A stretch of 64,000 nucleotides of DNA from Dietzia alimentaria 72 (GCF_000226215.1 NZ_AGFF01000020.1:90006-154005), one strand, 5' to 3'. Numbered from the stretch's first letter, positions 18,087-27,032 are shown. Notes: generated by a model not told the origin, from the letters alone. Made by a program: numbers and translations.

Positions 18087-18105
18087 CTCACCCTGTCGCG
18101 GTGAG
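18087..18105. promoter_or_regulatory. Second inverted repeat before mftA
   Basis: CTCACC and GGTGAG arms are separated by seven bases, 31 bp before the mftA start. It may be a second operator or a leader hairpin of the mft mRNA. Confidence 0.4.
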
Positions 18106-18135
18106 GCATCCGATGCGCAGACGAGAGGACACGCA

Positions 18136-18222
18136 ATGGAGAACACGCAGAACACCGAGGTCGTGCTGGAGGAGGCCCTCATCGAAGAGGTCTCGATCGA
18201 CGGCATGTGCGGGGTCTACTGA
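18136..18222 (+). CDS. mftA: Mycofactocin precursor peptide MftA
   Basis: A 28-residue peptide, too short for routine gene calling. ATG 18136 follows AGAGGA at a good distance. The acidic leader (EEALIEEV) is followed by the hallmark C-terminus IDGMCGVY directly before the stop. The last Val-Tyr pair is decarboxylated and cross-linked by the radical SAM enzyme MftC, then cut free by MftE to give the core of the cofactor. One base separates its stop from the mftB start. Confidence 0.98.
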   Translation: MENTQNTEVVLEEALIEEVSIDGMCGVY

Positions 18223-18223
18223 A

Positions 18224-18550
18224 ATGACCTCCGCAGCAGCGCCGGCCGGCGCCGAGCAGGAAGCCGCGCCCGCGGCGTTCGACCTCGATGCCGGCTGGCG
18301 CCTGCACCCCGGGGTGGCACTACGGCCCGAGCCGTTCGGGGCCCTGCTCTACCACTTCCACACCCGCAAGCTCAGCTTCCTTAAGTCGCCGACCATCGTC
18401 GAGGTGGTCCGCACGCTCGCCGACCATCCCACGGCCCGGGCCGCCTGCGCGGCCGCCGGGGTGCGGATCGACGATCCGGGCACCGCACGGCTGTACCTGC
18501 ACGCGCTCGGCCAGCTCGCAGCCTCGCGCATGATCGAGGAGACCTCATGA
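18224..18550 (+). CDS. mftB: Mycofactocin precursor-binding chaperone MftB
   Basis: A 108-residue protein from ATG 18224, one base after mftA. It has an Ala/Glu-rich N-terminal extension and then the MftB core (GWRLHPGVALRPEPFGALLYHF, KLSFLKSPTIVEVV), a small PqqD-like RiPP recognition element. MftB binds the MftA leader and delivers it to MftC. Its stop overlaps the mftC start (ATGA), indicating tight coupling. Confidence 0.97.
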   Translation: MTSAAAPAGAEQEAAPAAFDLDAGWRLHPGVALRPEPFGALLYHFHTRKLSFLKSPTIVEVVRTLADHPTARAACAAAGVRIDDPGTARLYLHALGQLAASRMIEETS

Positions 18551-19800
18551 CCAGCATGCTCGACCGTCCCGCCGCGTCGTCAACTTCTGCTCCCGCTCCG
18601 GTCGGCCGCCTGGTCGACCAGTTCGAGCGCGGCCTCGATGCGCCGATCTGCCTCACGTGGGAACTCACCTACGCCTGTAACCTCGCCTGCGTCCACTGTC
18701 TGAGCTCCTCCGGTCGCCGTGACCCGCGCGAGCTGAGCACCGAGCAATGCAAGGCGATCATCGACGAGCTGCAGAAGATGCAGGTCTTCTACGTGAACAT
18801 CGGCGGTGGCGAGCCCACCGTCCGTTCGGACTTCTGGGAGCTCGTCGACTACGCGACCAGCCATCAGGTGGGCGTGAAGTTCTCCACCAACGGTGTCCGC
18901 ATCGACGAGGAGGTCGCTAAGCGACTGGCGGCCAGCGACTACGTGGACGTCCAGATCTCCATCGACGGCGCCACCGCCGAGGTCAACGACGCGGTCCGCG
19001 GTCCGGGTTCGTTCGACATGGCGTGCCGTGCTCTGCAAAATCTCAAGGACGCTGGCTTCACCGACGCCAAGATCTCGGTGGTGGTGACGCGCGAGAACGT
19101 CACCCAGCTGGATGAGTTCAAGGCGTTGGCCGACAAGTACGACGCGACCCTGCGCATCACCCGTCTGCGCCCGTCGGGCCGCGGCGCCGACGTGTGGGAT
19201 GACCTGCACCCGCTGCCCGAACAGCAGCGCGATCTGTACGACTGGCTGGTCGCCAACGGTTCCAACGTCCTCACCGGTGACAGCTTCTTCCACCTCACGC
19301 CCTTCGGCGAGGGCCAGGGGCAGGGCGCGCTTCCCGGTCTCAACCTCTGCGGCGCCGGCCGCGTCGTCTGCCTGATCGACCCGATCGGCGACGTCTACGC
19401 CTGCCCGTTCGCGATCCACGAGGAGTTCCTCGCGGGCAATGTCATCTCCGACGGCAGCTTCGAGTCCGTCTGGCAGACCTCCGAGCTGTTCCGCGAACTG
19501 CGTGAGCCCCAGTCCGCCGGCGCCTGCGCCTCCTGCGATTTCTACGATAGCTGCCGTGGTGGCTGCATGGCCGCCAAGTTCTTCACCGGCCTGCCCATGG
19601 ACGGCCCCGACCCGGAGTGTGTCCAGGGCTACGGCGAAGGACTGCTCGCGGCCGAGCGCAGTATCCCCGACCCGTCCCAGGATCACACCCGGCCCATGGG
19701 GCTCGCGGCGCGCAAGCAGCCCACCGGCCCGGTGCCGCTCACGCTCGTCACCACTCCACCGCGCAGGCCCACGAGCCTGTGCGATGAGTCGCCGGTCTAG
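18547..19800 (+). CDS. mftC: Mycofactocin maturase MftC, radical SAM/SPASM enzyme
   Basis: A 417-residue protein from ATG 18547. The radical SAM cluster motif is Cys44-x3-Cys48-x2-Cys51 (TYACNLACVHC). GGGEPTVR is the SAM-binding segment. The C-terminal SPASM region has the cysteines of GACASCDFYDSCRGGC plus a later DPECVQGYG, for auxiliary Fe-S clusters. MftC carries out oxidative decarboxylation of the MftA C-terminal tyrosine and then forms the Val-Tyr lactam. The end of the protein is a Pro/Arg-rich tail. The gene is second after mftA in a tightly packed operon. Confidence 0.98.
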   Translation: MTSMLDRPAASSTSAPAPVGRLVDQFERGLDAPICLTWELTYACNLACVHCLSSSGRRDPRELSTEQCKAIIDELQKMQVFYVNIGGGEPTVRSDFWELVDYATSHQVGVKFSTNGVRIDEEVAKRLAASDYVDVQISIDGATAEVNDAVRGPGSFDMACRALQNLKDAGFTDAKISVVVTRENVTQLDEFKALADKYDATLRITRLRPSGRGADVWDDLHPLPEQQRDLYDWLVANGSNVLTGDSFFHLTPFGEGQGQGALPGLNLCGAGRVVCLIDPIGDVYACPFAIHEEFLAGNVISDGSFESVWQTSELFRELREPQSAGACASCDFYDSCRGGCMAAKFFTGLPMDGPDPECVQGYGEGLLAAERSIPDPSQDHTRPMGLAARKQPTGPVPLTLVTTPPRRPTSLCDESPV

Positions 19801-19868
19801 ACCCCGCACCATCATCCGAGGCCGACTTGCGTCGGTCGCTCCCGAGACTTCCAGAAGGAGACACGCCT

Positions 19869-21092
19869 GTGTCACGCCTGTCCAAAATTGTCGAGGCCAA
19901 CCCCTGGCGCCAGAACCCGTGGTTCGAGTCGGTGGCCGAGGCCCAGCGGCGCGCCCAGAAGAAGCTGCCCAAGAGCGTCTACATGGCACTGGTCGGCGGC
20001 AGTGAAGCCGGTGTGACGATCCAGGACAACAAGGATGCGTTCTCCGAACTCGAGCCCAAGCCGCACGTCATCGGCGCCAAGCAGGACCGCGACATGGCGA
20101 CCACCGTCATGGGACAGCCGATCAGCCTTCCGGTGATGATCTCGCCGACCGGCGTCCAGGCCGTCACCCCCGACGGCGAGGTCGACGTGGCCCGTGCCGC
20201 CGCAGCACGCGGCACCGCGATGGGACTCAGTTCGTTCGCGTCCAAGCCGATCGAAGAGGTCATCGCGGCCAACCCGCAGACCTTCTTCCAGGTGTACTGG
20301 CTCGGCGGCAAGGAGAAGGTGCTGGAGCGTCTCGAGCGGGCCAAGGCCGCCGGCGCCGCGGGCGTCATCCTCACCACCGACTGGTCGTTCTCGATGGGCC
20401 GTGACTGGGGCAGCCCCGCCATCCCGGAGAAGCTCAACGCCAAGGCCATGATCACCATGGCGCCCGAGATCGCGGTGCGACCGCGGTGGGCCATGGAGTG
20501 GGCACGTGACGTTGTCACCAACAAGCGGTTCCCGGATCTGACCACCCCGAACCTCGTCCAGCAGGGCGAGATGGGCCCGACGTTCTTCGGCGCCTACGGC
20601 GAGTGGATGGGAACCCCACCGGCTACCTGGGACGACATCGCGTGGGTAGTACAGAACTACGACGGTCCGGTCATGCTCAAGGGCATCACGAGGGTCGACG
20701 ACGCCAAGCGAGCCGTCGACGCCGGTGTCACCGCGATCTCCGTGTCCAACCACGGTGGCAACAACCTCGACGCCACCCCCGCGACAATCCGCTGCCTTGC
20801 CCCGATCGCTGATGCCGTGGGCGACCACGTGGAGGTCCTGCTCGACGGCGGAGTCCGTCGAGGCTCGGATGTCGCGAAGGCGCTCGCACTCGGAGCCCGC
20901 GCCGTGATGATCGGCCGCGCCTACCTCTGGGGCCTGGGCGCCAATGGCCAGGCCGGCGTGGAGAACGTCCTGGACATCATGCGGTCGGGCCTGGACTCCA
21001 GCCTCATCGGGCTGAGCAAGTCGTCGATCTCCGAGCTGAACCGCGATGACTACGTGATCCCCGACGACTTCATGCGCCACCTCGGTGCCTGA
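19869..21092 (+). CDS. mftD: Mycofactocin synthesis dehydrogenase MftD (FMN-dependent)
   Basis: A 407-residue protein. GTG 19869 is chosen because AAGGAG lies a few bases before it; the open frame to 19827 has no such site. It belongs to the FMN-dependent alpha-hydroxyacid dehydrogenase family: MISPTGVQ near the start, ISVSNHGGNNLD with the active-site His, and a C-terminal RRGSDVAKALALGARAVMIGR. The Arg usual in SNHGGRQLD is Asn here, as expected if the substrate is not a hydroxy acid. MftD oxidatively deaminates the MftE product to give the redox-active alpha-keto amide. The 68-bp gap after mftC is the largest inside the operon. Confidence 0.96.
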   Translation: MSRLSKIVEANPWRQNPWFESVAEAQRRAQKKLPKSVYMALVGGSEAGVTIQDNKDAFSELEPKPHVIGAKQDRDMATTVMGQPISLPVMISPTGVQAVTPDGEVDVARAAAARGTAMGLSSFASKPIEEVIAANPQTFFQVYWLGGKEKVLERLERAKAAGAAGVILTTDWSFSMGRDWGSPAIPEKLNAKAMITMAPEIAVRPRWAMEWARDVVTNKRFPDLTTPNLVQQGEMGPTFFGAYGEWMGTPPATWDDIAWVVQNYDGPVMLKGITRVDDAKRAVDAGVTAISVSNHGGNNLDATPATIRCLAPIADAVGDHVEVLLDGGVRRGSDVAKALALGARAVMIGRAYLWGLGANGQAGVENVLDIMRSGLDSSLIGLSKSSISELNRDDYVIPDDFMRHLGA

Positions 21093-21129
21093 TACCCACT
21101 ACAAACGTAAAGAAAAGGAATCACCCAGC

Positions 21130-21945
21130 ATGGGAGAATTCGACGGCAAGGTCGTCTACATCACGGGCGTCGCCCGCGGCCAGGGCCGCAAGCACGCGAT
21201 CCGCTTCGCCCGTGAGGGCGCCAAGATCATTGGCATGGACCTCTGTGCCGCACCTTCGGAGTACGTCAAGTACCCCACCACGACCCCGGACGACCTCACG
21301 GAGACGATCGCCAGAGTCGAGGCCGAGGGCGGGGAGATCCTCGCCGAGGTCGGCGACGTCCGTGACCTGGCGTTCCAGCAGGACCTAGTGAAGCGGGGGG
21401 TCGAGCGCTTCGGCGGCCGCCTCGACGTGGTGATTGCCAACGCCGGAATCTGCAACTGGGGCAAGGTGTGGGAGATCGACGAGGCCCAGTGGCAGGACAC
21501 CCTGGACATCAACCTCACCGGCTATTGGAAAACCCTCAAGGCGACCATCCCGCACATGCTGGAGGCCGGCAACGGTGGGTCCATCATCCTGGTGAGCTCG
21601 GTCGCGGGGCTCAAGGCGATGCCCGTCCAGGCCCCGTACTCCGCGTCCAAGCACGGCGTTGTTGGCCTGGCCCAGACCGCCGCCAAGGAGTTGGGCGAGC
21701 ACAGCATCAGGGTCAACACCATCCATCCGTACGGCGTCCTCACCCCGATGGGTGCTGACGATCCGGACGCACACGCCGTGTTCTCCACCATGCCGCAGTT
21801 CCTGCCGCATTTCACCCCGATTCTCGGTATGGGGATGGCCAAGACCGACGACATCTCGGACTCGGTGATGTTCCTCGCCGGCGACGCCTCGCGCACCATC
21901 ACCGCCTCGACCTTCACCGTCGACATGGGCGCGATCAAGGTCTGA
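21130..21945 (+). CDS. Mycofactocin-coupled SDR family oxidoreductase
   Basis: A 271-residue short-chain dehydrogenase from ATG 21130 behind AAAAGGAA; the ATG overlap with the mftD end at 21085 is not needed. The cofactor loop reads TGVARGQGRKHA, the lengthened variant that marks mycofactocin-coupled SDRs with non-exchangeable NAD. Catalytic residues are Ser157, Tyr170 and Lys174. Such enzymes oxidise an alcohol and pass electrons to mycofactocin rather than free NAD. Its place between mftD and mftE makes it a client enzyme built into the operon. The natural substrate is unknown. Confidence 0.93.
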   Translation: MGEFDGKVVYITGVARGQGRKHAIRFAREGAKIIGMDLCAAPSEYVKYPTTTPDDLTETIARVEAEGGEILAEVGDVRDLAFQQDLVKRGVERFGGRLDVVIANAGICNWGKVWEIDEAQWQDTLDINLTGYWKTLKATIPHMLEAGNGGSIILVSSVAGLKAMPVQAPYSASKHGVVGLAQTAAKELGEHSIRVNTIHPYGVLTPMGADDPDAHAVFSTMPQFLPHFTPILGMGMAKTDDISDSVMFLAGDASRTITASTFTVDMGAIKV

Positions 21946-21951
21946 CCAGCA

Positions 21952-22650
21952 GTGACAGACGTGGCCGGCGCGACCGGCGGGTACGTCCTGGCCGTGCTGC
22001 CCCTGGGTTCCACCGAGCAACACGGCCCGCATCTGCCGTTCGAGACTGACACTCTGCTGGCCACCGCGGCCGCGGGCGTCGTCGCCGACGTGCCGATGGG
22101 TCCCGATCACGTCCGGGTGCTCCCCGCTCTCGCCTACGGTGCGAGTGGGGAGCACCAGTCATTTGCGGGCACGGTCTCCATGGGCACGGACGCGCTCGCC
22201 GAGACGATCCTCGAACTCGGCCGATCCATCACCACCTGGGCGGGCCGCTTGGTGGTGATCAACGGGCACGGGGGCAACGTCGAGGCCCTGCGCCGGGCGG
22301 TGTCCCGGCTCAGGTATGAGGGGCGAGATTGCGCGTGGCTGTCCTGCCGTACGGCCGAGTTCTCCACCGACACGCACGCCGGCCACGCCGAGACCTCGCT
22401 GATGCTGCACCTGTACCCCGAACTGGTGCGACCCGACCTCGCCCGGGCCGGGTGCACCGAGCCGCTGGTCGAGATCCTGCCCGCCATGCGTGAGGGCGGG
22501 GTAGCGGCCGTGAGTGCGACGGGAGTTCTCGGCGACCCCACCACCGCGACAGAAGCGGACGGCACCCGCCTGTGGGAGGCGTTGGCCGCGGACGTGCGCG
22601 ATCGCGTCGGCCGCTGGAACCCGGGTGGCACCGACGGGATGCTCGCATGA
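21952..22650 (+). CDS. mftE: Mycofactocin precursor peptide peptidase MftE (creatininase family)
   Basis: A 232-residue protein from GTG 21952, six bases after the SDR gene. Metal ligands of the creatininase fold are visible: Glu22 and His24 (GSTEQHGPHLP), Asp33 (ETDT), His106 (NGHGGN) and Glu147 (GHAETSLM). MftE cuts modified MftA before the Val-Tyr product to release the cofactor core. Its stop overlaps the mftF start. Confidence 0.96.
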   Translation: MTDVAGATGGYVLAVLPLGSTEQHGPHLPFETDTLLATAAAGVVADVPMGPDHVRVLPALAYGASGEHQSFAGTVSMGTDALAETILELGRSITTWAGRLVVINGHGGNVEALRRAVSRLRYEGRDCAWLSCRTAEFSTDTHAGHAETSLMLHLYPELVRPDLARAGCTEPLVEILPAMREGGVAAVSATGVLGDPTTATEADGTRLWEALAADVRDRVGRWNPGGTDGMLA

Positions 22651-24125
22651 CCACGCCTCCGGCCCCGCACTCGGTGGTGGCGTCAGGGCGCGTCACCCTC
22701 GACCGGCGCACCCGGATTCTGCGTAAGGAAGGCGTGGTGCGGGTCCTCGGCGGCGACCCGGTCACCCTGATCACCCCCGCGCCCGCCGTGACCCCGCTGC
22801 TGGATGACAGCAGGGTGATCAGTACCGAGACGCCGTCCGGAGCCGCCCTTGCCCGCGCGCTGACCGACCGGGGGATGGCGCACCCGGAACCCTTTGACGT
22901 CTCACCCACGCAGCCCCGCAGGCTGGGGAATGTCACCGTGGTGGTTCCCGTCCGTGACGATGCGGCCGGGGTCGCCGCACTCGTGATGGCGCTCGCACCA
23001 GAACTCGACCGGGGCCTGGACCTCGTCGTCGTCGACGACGGATCCGCCGTCCCACTCGCCACCACACCGTCCATGCGCGTCCTTCGTCATGAGCGCTCGC
23101 GGGGCCCGGCGGCGGCGCGTAATGCCGGAACCGCCGTCGCGGTCACGGGTGGCGCGGAGGTGGTGGTTTATCTTGACGCTGACGTGATCCCGACTCCGGG
23201 ATGGCTCGACCCGCTACTGGCGCACTTCGACGACCCCGGCGTCGCGGCGGTCGCACCTCGCATCGTGGCCGCCGAGCCCGGCCGGTTCTGGGTACACGGA
23301 TATGAGACAGCTCGATCCGCACTGGACATGGGCAATGAACCCGCCCTGGTCAGGCCCCGCACGCGGGTCGCCTACGTGCCGAGCGCGGCGCTCGCTGTCC
23401 GCCCCGACCGTCTGCCCGCCGTGCCCGACTGTGGTGGCGCGGGCCCGTTTGACGAGCGGATGCACGTGGCCGAGGACGTTGACCTGTGTTGGCGCACCGA
23501 CGCCGCCGGGGGAAGAATCCGCTACGAGCCCACCGCCCGCGTCGCGCACCGACATCGCATTTCCATTGTGCCCCTTCTGGCGCGACGCGCGTTCTATGGC
23601 CGTGGCGCGGCGCCGCTCGCCGACCGTCACGGCTCGGCCGTGGCTCCGGCGGTTCTCGCGACCTGGTCGCTCGCGGTGGCAGGGGGCGTGTGGAGCGGCA
23701 CCCGCATCGGCCTGGTGGTCGCGACAGGTGCGGCGGGCCGGGCCTGGTGGCGCACTCGCGCACTGACCGGTGATGGCCGGGCTGCGGCGGCGCTCGTGGG
23801 GCGGGGGGCCGGAGCGTCGATCCGTCAGTTGCCGGAGGCGTTACTACGCCCGTATTGGCCGATTACCGCAGCCGGGCTCGTCGTCACCGCGTCGTCCGGA
23901 TCCCGCACCGTGCGGGGTGTCCGTCGCCGGCTCGCGGTCGCGGCGCTCGCCGAGGGGCTGTGGCACTGGTGGTCCGCGCGCGAACCGGGGCGACTGCCCG
24001 TCGATGAACCCTTGGGGCATGTTGTTCTGCACCGCCTCGACGACCTCGCGTACGGCGTCGGAGTGTGGCGGTCGGCGTGGACCGCGCGCTCCTTCGACGC
24101 GCTGCGCCCGGAGTTCACGCGGTGA
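22647..24125 (+). CDS. mftF: Mycofactocin glycosyltransferase MftF (GT2 family)
   Basis: A 492-residue protein from ATG 22647, which overlaps the mftE stop (ATGA). An N-terminal domain of about 90 residues precedes the GT2 fold (VTVVVPVRDD, VVVDDGS, GPAAARNAG and the metal-binding DAD at 177-179). The C-terminal third has hydrophobic, Ala-rich segments that may lie at the membrane. MftF adds beta-1,4-linked glucose units to the cofactor. Expected to act in the cytoplasm at the inner membrane face. Confidence 0.95.
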   Translation: MTTPPAPHSVVASGRVTLDRRTRILRKEGVVRVLGGDPVTLITPAPAVTPLLDDSRVISTETPSGAALARALTDRGMAHPEPFDVSPTQPRRLGNVTVVVPVRDDAAGVAALVMALAPELDRGLDLVVVDDGSAVPLATTPSMRVLRHERSRGPAAARNAGTAVAVTGGAEVVVYLDADVIPTPGWLDPLLAHFDDPGVAAVAPRIVAAEPGRFWVHGYETARSALDMGNEPALVRPRTRVAYVPSAALAVRPDRLPAVPDCGGAGPFDERMHVAEDVDLCWRTDAAGGRIRYEPTARVAHRHRISIVPLLARRAFYGRGAAPLADRHGSAVAPAVLATWSLAVAGGVWSGTRIGLVVATGAAGRAWWRTRALTGDGRAAAALVGRGAGASIRQLPEALLRPYWPITAAGLVVTASSGSRTVRGVRRRLAVAALAEGLWHWWSAREPGRLPVDEPLGHVVLHRLDDLAYGVGVWRSAWTARSFDALRPEFTR

Positions 24126-25498
24126 GAGCCGACGTCGTGGTGGTGGGAGCTGGCCCGGCCGGTTGCGTCATGGCTCGTAGGCTTGCCGACGCCGGCGCGG
24201 ACGTCGTACTGGTGGAGGCCGGAGACCACCTCGCGTCAGGGCGGGCGGGCCTTCTGGACGTGGGGCCGGGCTCGCGGGTGGTAACGAGGTACAGGGCCAC
24301 GCTCGGCGACACTTCAATTGAGCTGCCCCGCGGTCGGACGCTCGGCGGGTCCGGTGCGGTCAACGGTGGCTACTGCCTCCCCGCGTCGCCCGCTGACGTC
24401 GCTGCTTGGGGGCCCGACTGGCCGCGTCGGTACGCCGAGGGGCTGGCTCGCGCCGCCGAGCGACTGCGACCCCGGCTCGCGCCTATGGGCCCCGTCGCCG
24501 CGCACCTCGCCGCCGCGTTCCCTGCACGTGTGGTGGCCGTTGCCCAGGCCCGTCGAGCGGGCCGGCGGGTGACCGCGTACGACGCGTGGGATCCGGTGAG
24601 CGCCGGGGTGCGGGTCATCACGGGCGCGACGGTGCGGGAGCTGCGATGGGCCGGCGGACGGCCCGGCGGCCGATGCGACGGGGTGGTGCTCGCGCGTCGC
24701 GGTGATGGTCGCGGCGGTGGTAGTCGGGGCGGCGATGGTCGCGGCGGTGAGAACGCCGACGGCGACGAGATCACCGCCGACGAAGTGATTCTGTGCGCCG
24801 GGGCGATCGGGTCGGCAGCGCTCTTGTTGGGCTCGGGAATCGGTCCGGACACGGGACGCCCCGTCGGCCGGTCGGTGCAAGAGCATCCGGAGGTGCTGCT
24901 CGATCTTCCCGCAGAGCTGCTGGCGAAGCTTCCCGATGTGGAGCGTGAGCCCGCGGACCCGCTCGTGGAGCTTCCCGCACTGCTGTCGCACGTCATCGGG
25001 CTCGAACTCCCTGGAGCCCGGGTCGGGGGCTCCAAGGCTGCGGCGATCGAGGTTCGCCCCTATGCGGTGCCGCTGCACAGGGTGATTCCTGGACTCGATC
25101 CGGTCTCGCACCGCATCGGCGTGGCGTTGATGAACCCCGTGGGTCGGGGAACGGTCAGTCTCAGGGGCGCTGACGGTTCCGCGCCCGAAGTCGGAATCGT
25201 CCTCGCCAACGACCCGCGAGATGCGGATGCGCTCGCCGCAGCAGCCGAGCTCGTCGCCGATCGACTGGGGCTGGAGACCGCGGCCCGACAGGTGACTGTG
25301 TCGACCTCGCAGCATCTGTCCGGGACTGCCCAGATCGGCGAGGTGGTCGATGAGGCTGGCCGCGTGCTCGGGGTCGAGGGACTTCGGTTAGCCGATGCAT
25401 CGGTGTTGCCGTCGTTGCCCCGCTGCGGTCCGTACTACACGGTGCTGGCGGTGGCGGAAGCCCTCGCCTCTCGGATGGTCGCTGAACGGGCGTGGTAG
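24122..25498 (+). CDS. mftG: Mycofactocin dehydrogenase MftG (GMC oxidoreductase)
   Basis: A 458-residue flavoprotein from GTG 24122 overlapping the mftF stop (GTGA). The FAD-binding start is VVVVGAGPAGCVMARRLADAGADVVLVE; GGSGAVNGG follows, and the C-terminus has QHLSGT with the catalytic His and a DASVLPSLPRCGPYYTVLAVAE segment. MftG re-oxidises reduced mycofactocin and links it to the respiratory chain. A Gly/Asp/Arg-rich insert near residues 194-215 comes from an imperfect DNA repeat and is not part of the usual fold. Confidence 0.94.
   Translation: MRADVVVVGAGPAGCVMARRLADAGADVVLVEAGDHLASGRAGLLDVGPGSRVVTRYRATLGDTSIELPRGRTLGGSGAVNGGYCLPASPADVAAWGPDWPRRYAEGLARAAERLRPRLAPMGPVAAHLAAAFPARVVAVAQARRAGRRVTAYDAWDPVSAGVRVITGATVRELRWAGGRPGGRCDGVVLARRGDGRGGGSRGGDGRGGENADGDEITADEVILCAGAIGSAALLLGSGIGPDTGRPVGRSVQEHPEVLLDLPAELLAKLPDVEREPADPLVELPALLSHVIGLELPGARVGGSKAAAIEVRPYAVPLHRVIPGLDPVSHRIGVALMNPVGRGTVSLRGADGSAPEVGIVLANDPRDADALAAAAELVADRLGLETAARQVTVSTSQHLSGTAQIGEVVDEAGRVLGVEGLRLADASVLPSLPRCGPYYTVLAVAEALASRMVAERAW
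24701..24749 (+). repeat. Imperfect tandem repeat inside mftG
   Basis: Two 19-bp copies (24701-24719 and 24731-24749) differ at one base and repeat with a 30-bp, in-frame period. They encode a GDGRGGGSRG-like flexible insert. It looks like slippage expansion in a surface loop. Confidence 0.7.
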
Positions 25499-25506
25499 AA
25501 CCAGAT

Positions 25507-25520
25507 GAGAACACGTTCCA
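25507..25520. promoter_or_regulatory. TetR-type palindrome before the hydrolase gene
   Basis: GAGAACACGTTCCA fits the pattern NNNAACNNGTTNNA and shares the 13-mer ATGAGAACACGTT with the site at 27143. It lies 35 bp before the hydrolase start, just after mftG ends. It resembles the KstR consensus TNNAACNNGTTNNA, except for the first base. Confidence 0.55.
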
Positions 25521-25554
25521 CCGCCGCGGTGGGCGACGGCCCCGGGAGACGCAC

Positions 25555-26481
25555 ATGCCGAGCACTGAGATCCACCTCGAGCCCCGGCAGTTCACGGTGA
25601 CCCGTGACTCCGGTGTCACATTGGTCGGCGAGGTATGGGAACCGGTCAACCCGACCGGCGTGCCGATCCCTCCGGTGGACGAGCTCCTCATGCTGCACGG
25701 CGGCGCGCAGACCCGGCACTCGTGGAGTCGGGCGGCTCGCAGGCTGGCGGGGGAGGGCTACCGTGTCACAGCGATGGACGCCCGGGGCCACGGCGACAGT
25801 GACTGGGACCCGGAGGGTGACTACGACATCCACCGAATGGCCGCGGACCTCGAGGCGATCGTGGCGGCCCGTTATCCGGGGCGGCCCCCGGTGGTCATCG
25901 GCGCGTCCCTCGGAGGGCTCACGGCGATGCTCTCGCTGGGCACCGGTAAAGACATCGCGCGTGCGCTCGTCCTGGTCGATGTCACCCCGAAGCTCGAGGC
26001 GGCGGGCGTGGCCCGGATCGGTGAGTTCATGCGTTCCGGGCTCGACGGATTCGCCAGCCTGGAGGAGGCCGCCGACGCCATCGCCGCCTACCAGCCGCAG
26101 CGGAAGCGACCGGCGAACCCGGATGGGCTGCGCAAGAACCTACGGCTGCGCGAGGACGGGCGCTGGCACTGGCACTGGGACCCCCGATTCGCGGGTGGGG
26201 CATCGGCCGACAACACCGAGGTCGGCAACCTCTTCTTTGAGAAGTTCGTGCCGAAGATCCAGCAGCCGACCCTGCTCATCCGCGGCTCCGCATCGGACAT
26301 CGTCAGCGATGATTCCGTGCGCCATCTTCTCGAGCTGCTCCCGCACGCGTACACGATGGAGGTGCCCGACGCGGGGCACATGGTGGCGGGAGACGATAAC
26401 GCGGTCTTCCTCGACCAGCTCGGCTGGTTCCTATCGGAGGTGCTCGGGTCTGAGTCCCGGACTGGGGCCTCCGGGGAATAA
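25555..26481 (+). CDS. Alpha/beta hydrolase
   Basis: A 308-residue protein from ATG 25555 (GGGAG upstream); a GTG at 25492 overlapping mftG would add 21 residues and cover the palindrome, so it is less likely. The alpha/beta hydrolase fold is clear: LMLHGG oxyanion strand, MDARGHGDSD, nucleophile Ser118 in GASLGG, acid Asp in SASDIV and His in DAGHMV. The substrate is unknown; ester or epoxide hydrolysis are both possible. It follows mftG closely, but a palindrome before it suggests its own promoter. Confidence 0.88.
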   Translation: MPSTEIHLEPRQFTVTRDSGVTLVGEVWEPVNPTGVPIPPVDELLMLHGGAQTRHSWSRAARRLAGEGYRVTAMDARGHGDSDWDPEGDYDIHRMAADLEAIVAARYPGRPPVVIGASLGGLTAMLSLGTGKDIARALVLVDVTPKLEAAGVARIGEFMRSGLDGFASLEEAADAIAAYQPQRKRPANPDGLRKNLRLREDGRWHWHWDPRFAGGASADNTEVGNLFFEKFVPKIQQPTLLIRGSASDIVSDDSVRHLLELLPHAYTMEVPDAGHMVAGDDNAVFLDQLGWFLSEVLGSESRTGASGE

Positions 26482-26520
26482 GAATGCCCCGTCAACGTTG
26501 TCCCTGAATAGAGGACGTCG

Positions 26521-26536
26521 ATACCCGCCTGGGTAT
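26521..26536. promoter_or_regulatory. CsoR/CstR-type operator before thioredoxin
   Basis: ATACCC and GGGTAT arms are separated by GCCT. The same TACCC-N4-GGGTA layout occurs at 28369-28382 before the CsoR/CstR-family gene. It lies 102 bp before the thioredoxin start. Control by the nearby repressor is inferred. Confidence 0.55.
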
Positions 26537-26637
26537 TGGTTGTCGCTTTTGGTCGTCGTCGGTGCGGGCTGTCCGTAGGCTGGCGACGAAACACGACGGG
26601 ACGAGAGCCGCCCCGTCCGCGCAAGGAGGGCATTCGT

Positions 26638-27021
26638 ATGAGCACCGTCGACATCACGACCGCCGATTTCGAGAAGACCGTCACGGAGAACGACATCGTC
26701 CTGGTGGACTTCTGGGCTGAGTGGTGTGGCCCCTGCAAGGCGTTCGGACCCGTATTCGACAAGGTCTCCGGTAAGAACCCGGAGATCACCTTCGCCAAGG
26801 TCGACACCGACGCCGAGCAGCAGCTCGGAGCGATGCTGCAGATCCAGTCGATCCCCACCCTGATGGCGTTCCGTGAGGGAATTGCTGTCTTCCGCCACTC
26901 GGGGGCGATCCCGGAGCAGGCGCTAGATGACCTGGTCGAGCAGATCAAGGGCCTCGACATGGACGAGGTTCGCAAGGCAGTGGAAGAGGCGCAGGCCGAG
27001 CAGGGGGAAGCCCAGCCCTGA
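26638..27021 (+). CDS. Thioredoxin
   Basis: A 127-residue thioredoxin from ATG 26638, preceded by AAGGAGGG. The active site is WCGPCK with Cys30 and Cys33, and the cis-proline is Pro73 in SIPTLM. The C-terminus carries about 15 extra residues rich in Glu, Gln and Ala. It is a cytoplasmic disulfide reductase and may also reduce persulfides. There is no thioredoxin reductase next to it. An upstream CsoR/CstR-type palindrome suggests sulfur- or metal-linked control. Confidence 0.95.
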   Translation: MSTVDITTADFEKTVTENDIVLVDFWAEWCGPCKAFGPVFDKVSGKNPEITFAKVDTDAEQQLGAMLQIQSIPTLMAFREGIAVFRHSGAIPEQALDDLVEQIKGLDMDEVRKAVEEAQAEQGEAQP

Positions 27022-27032
27022 TCGGCCCTGGT

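Noticed and set aside
19872..21080. 402-residue open frame antisense to mftD
   Set aside because: Composition-driven shadow frame; mftD on the other strand is clearly conserved.
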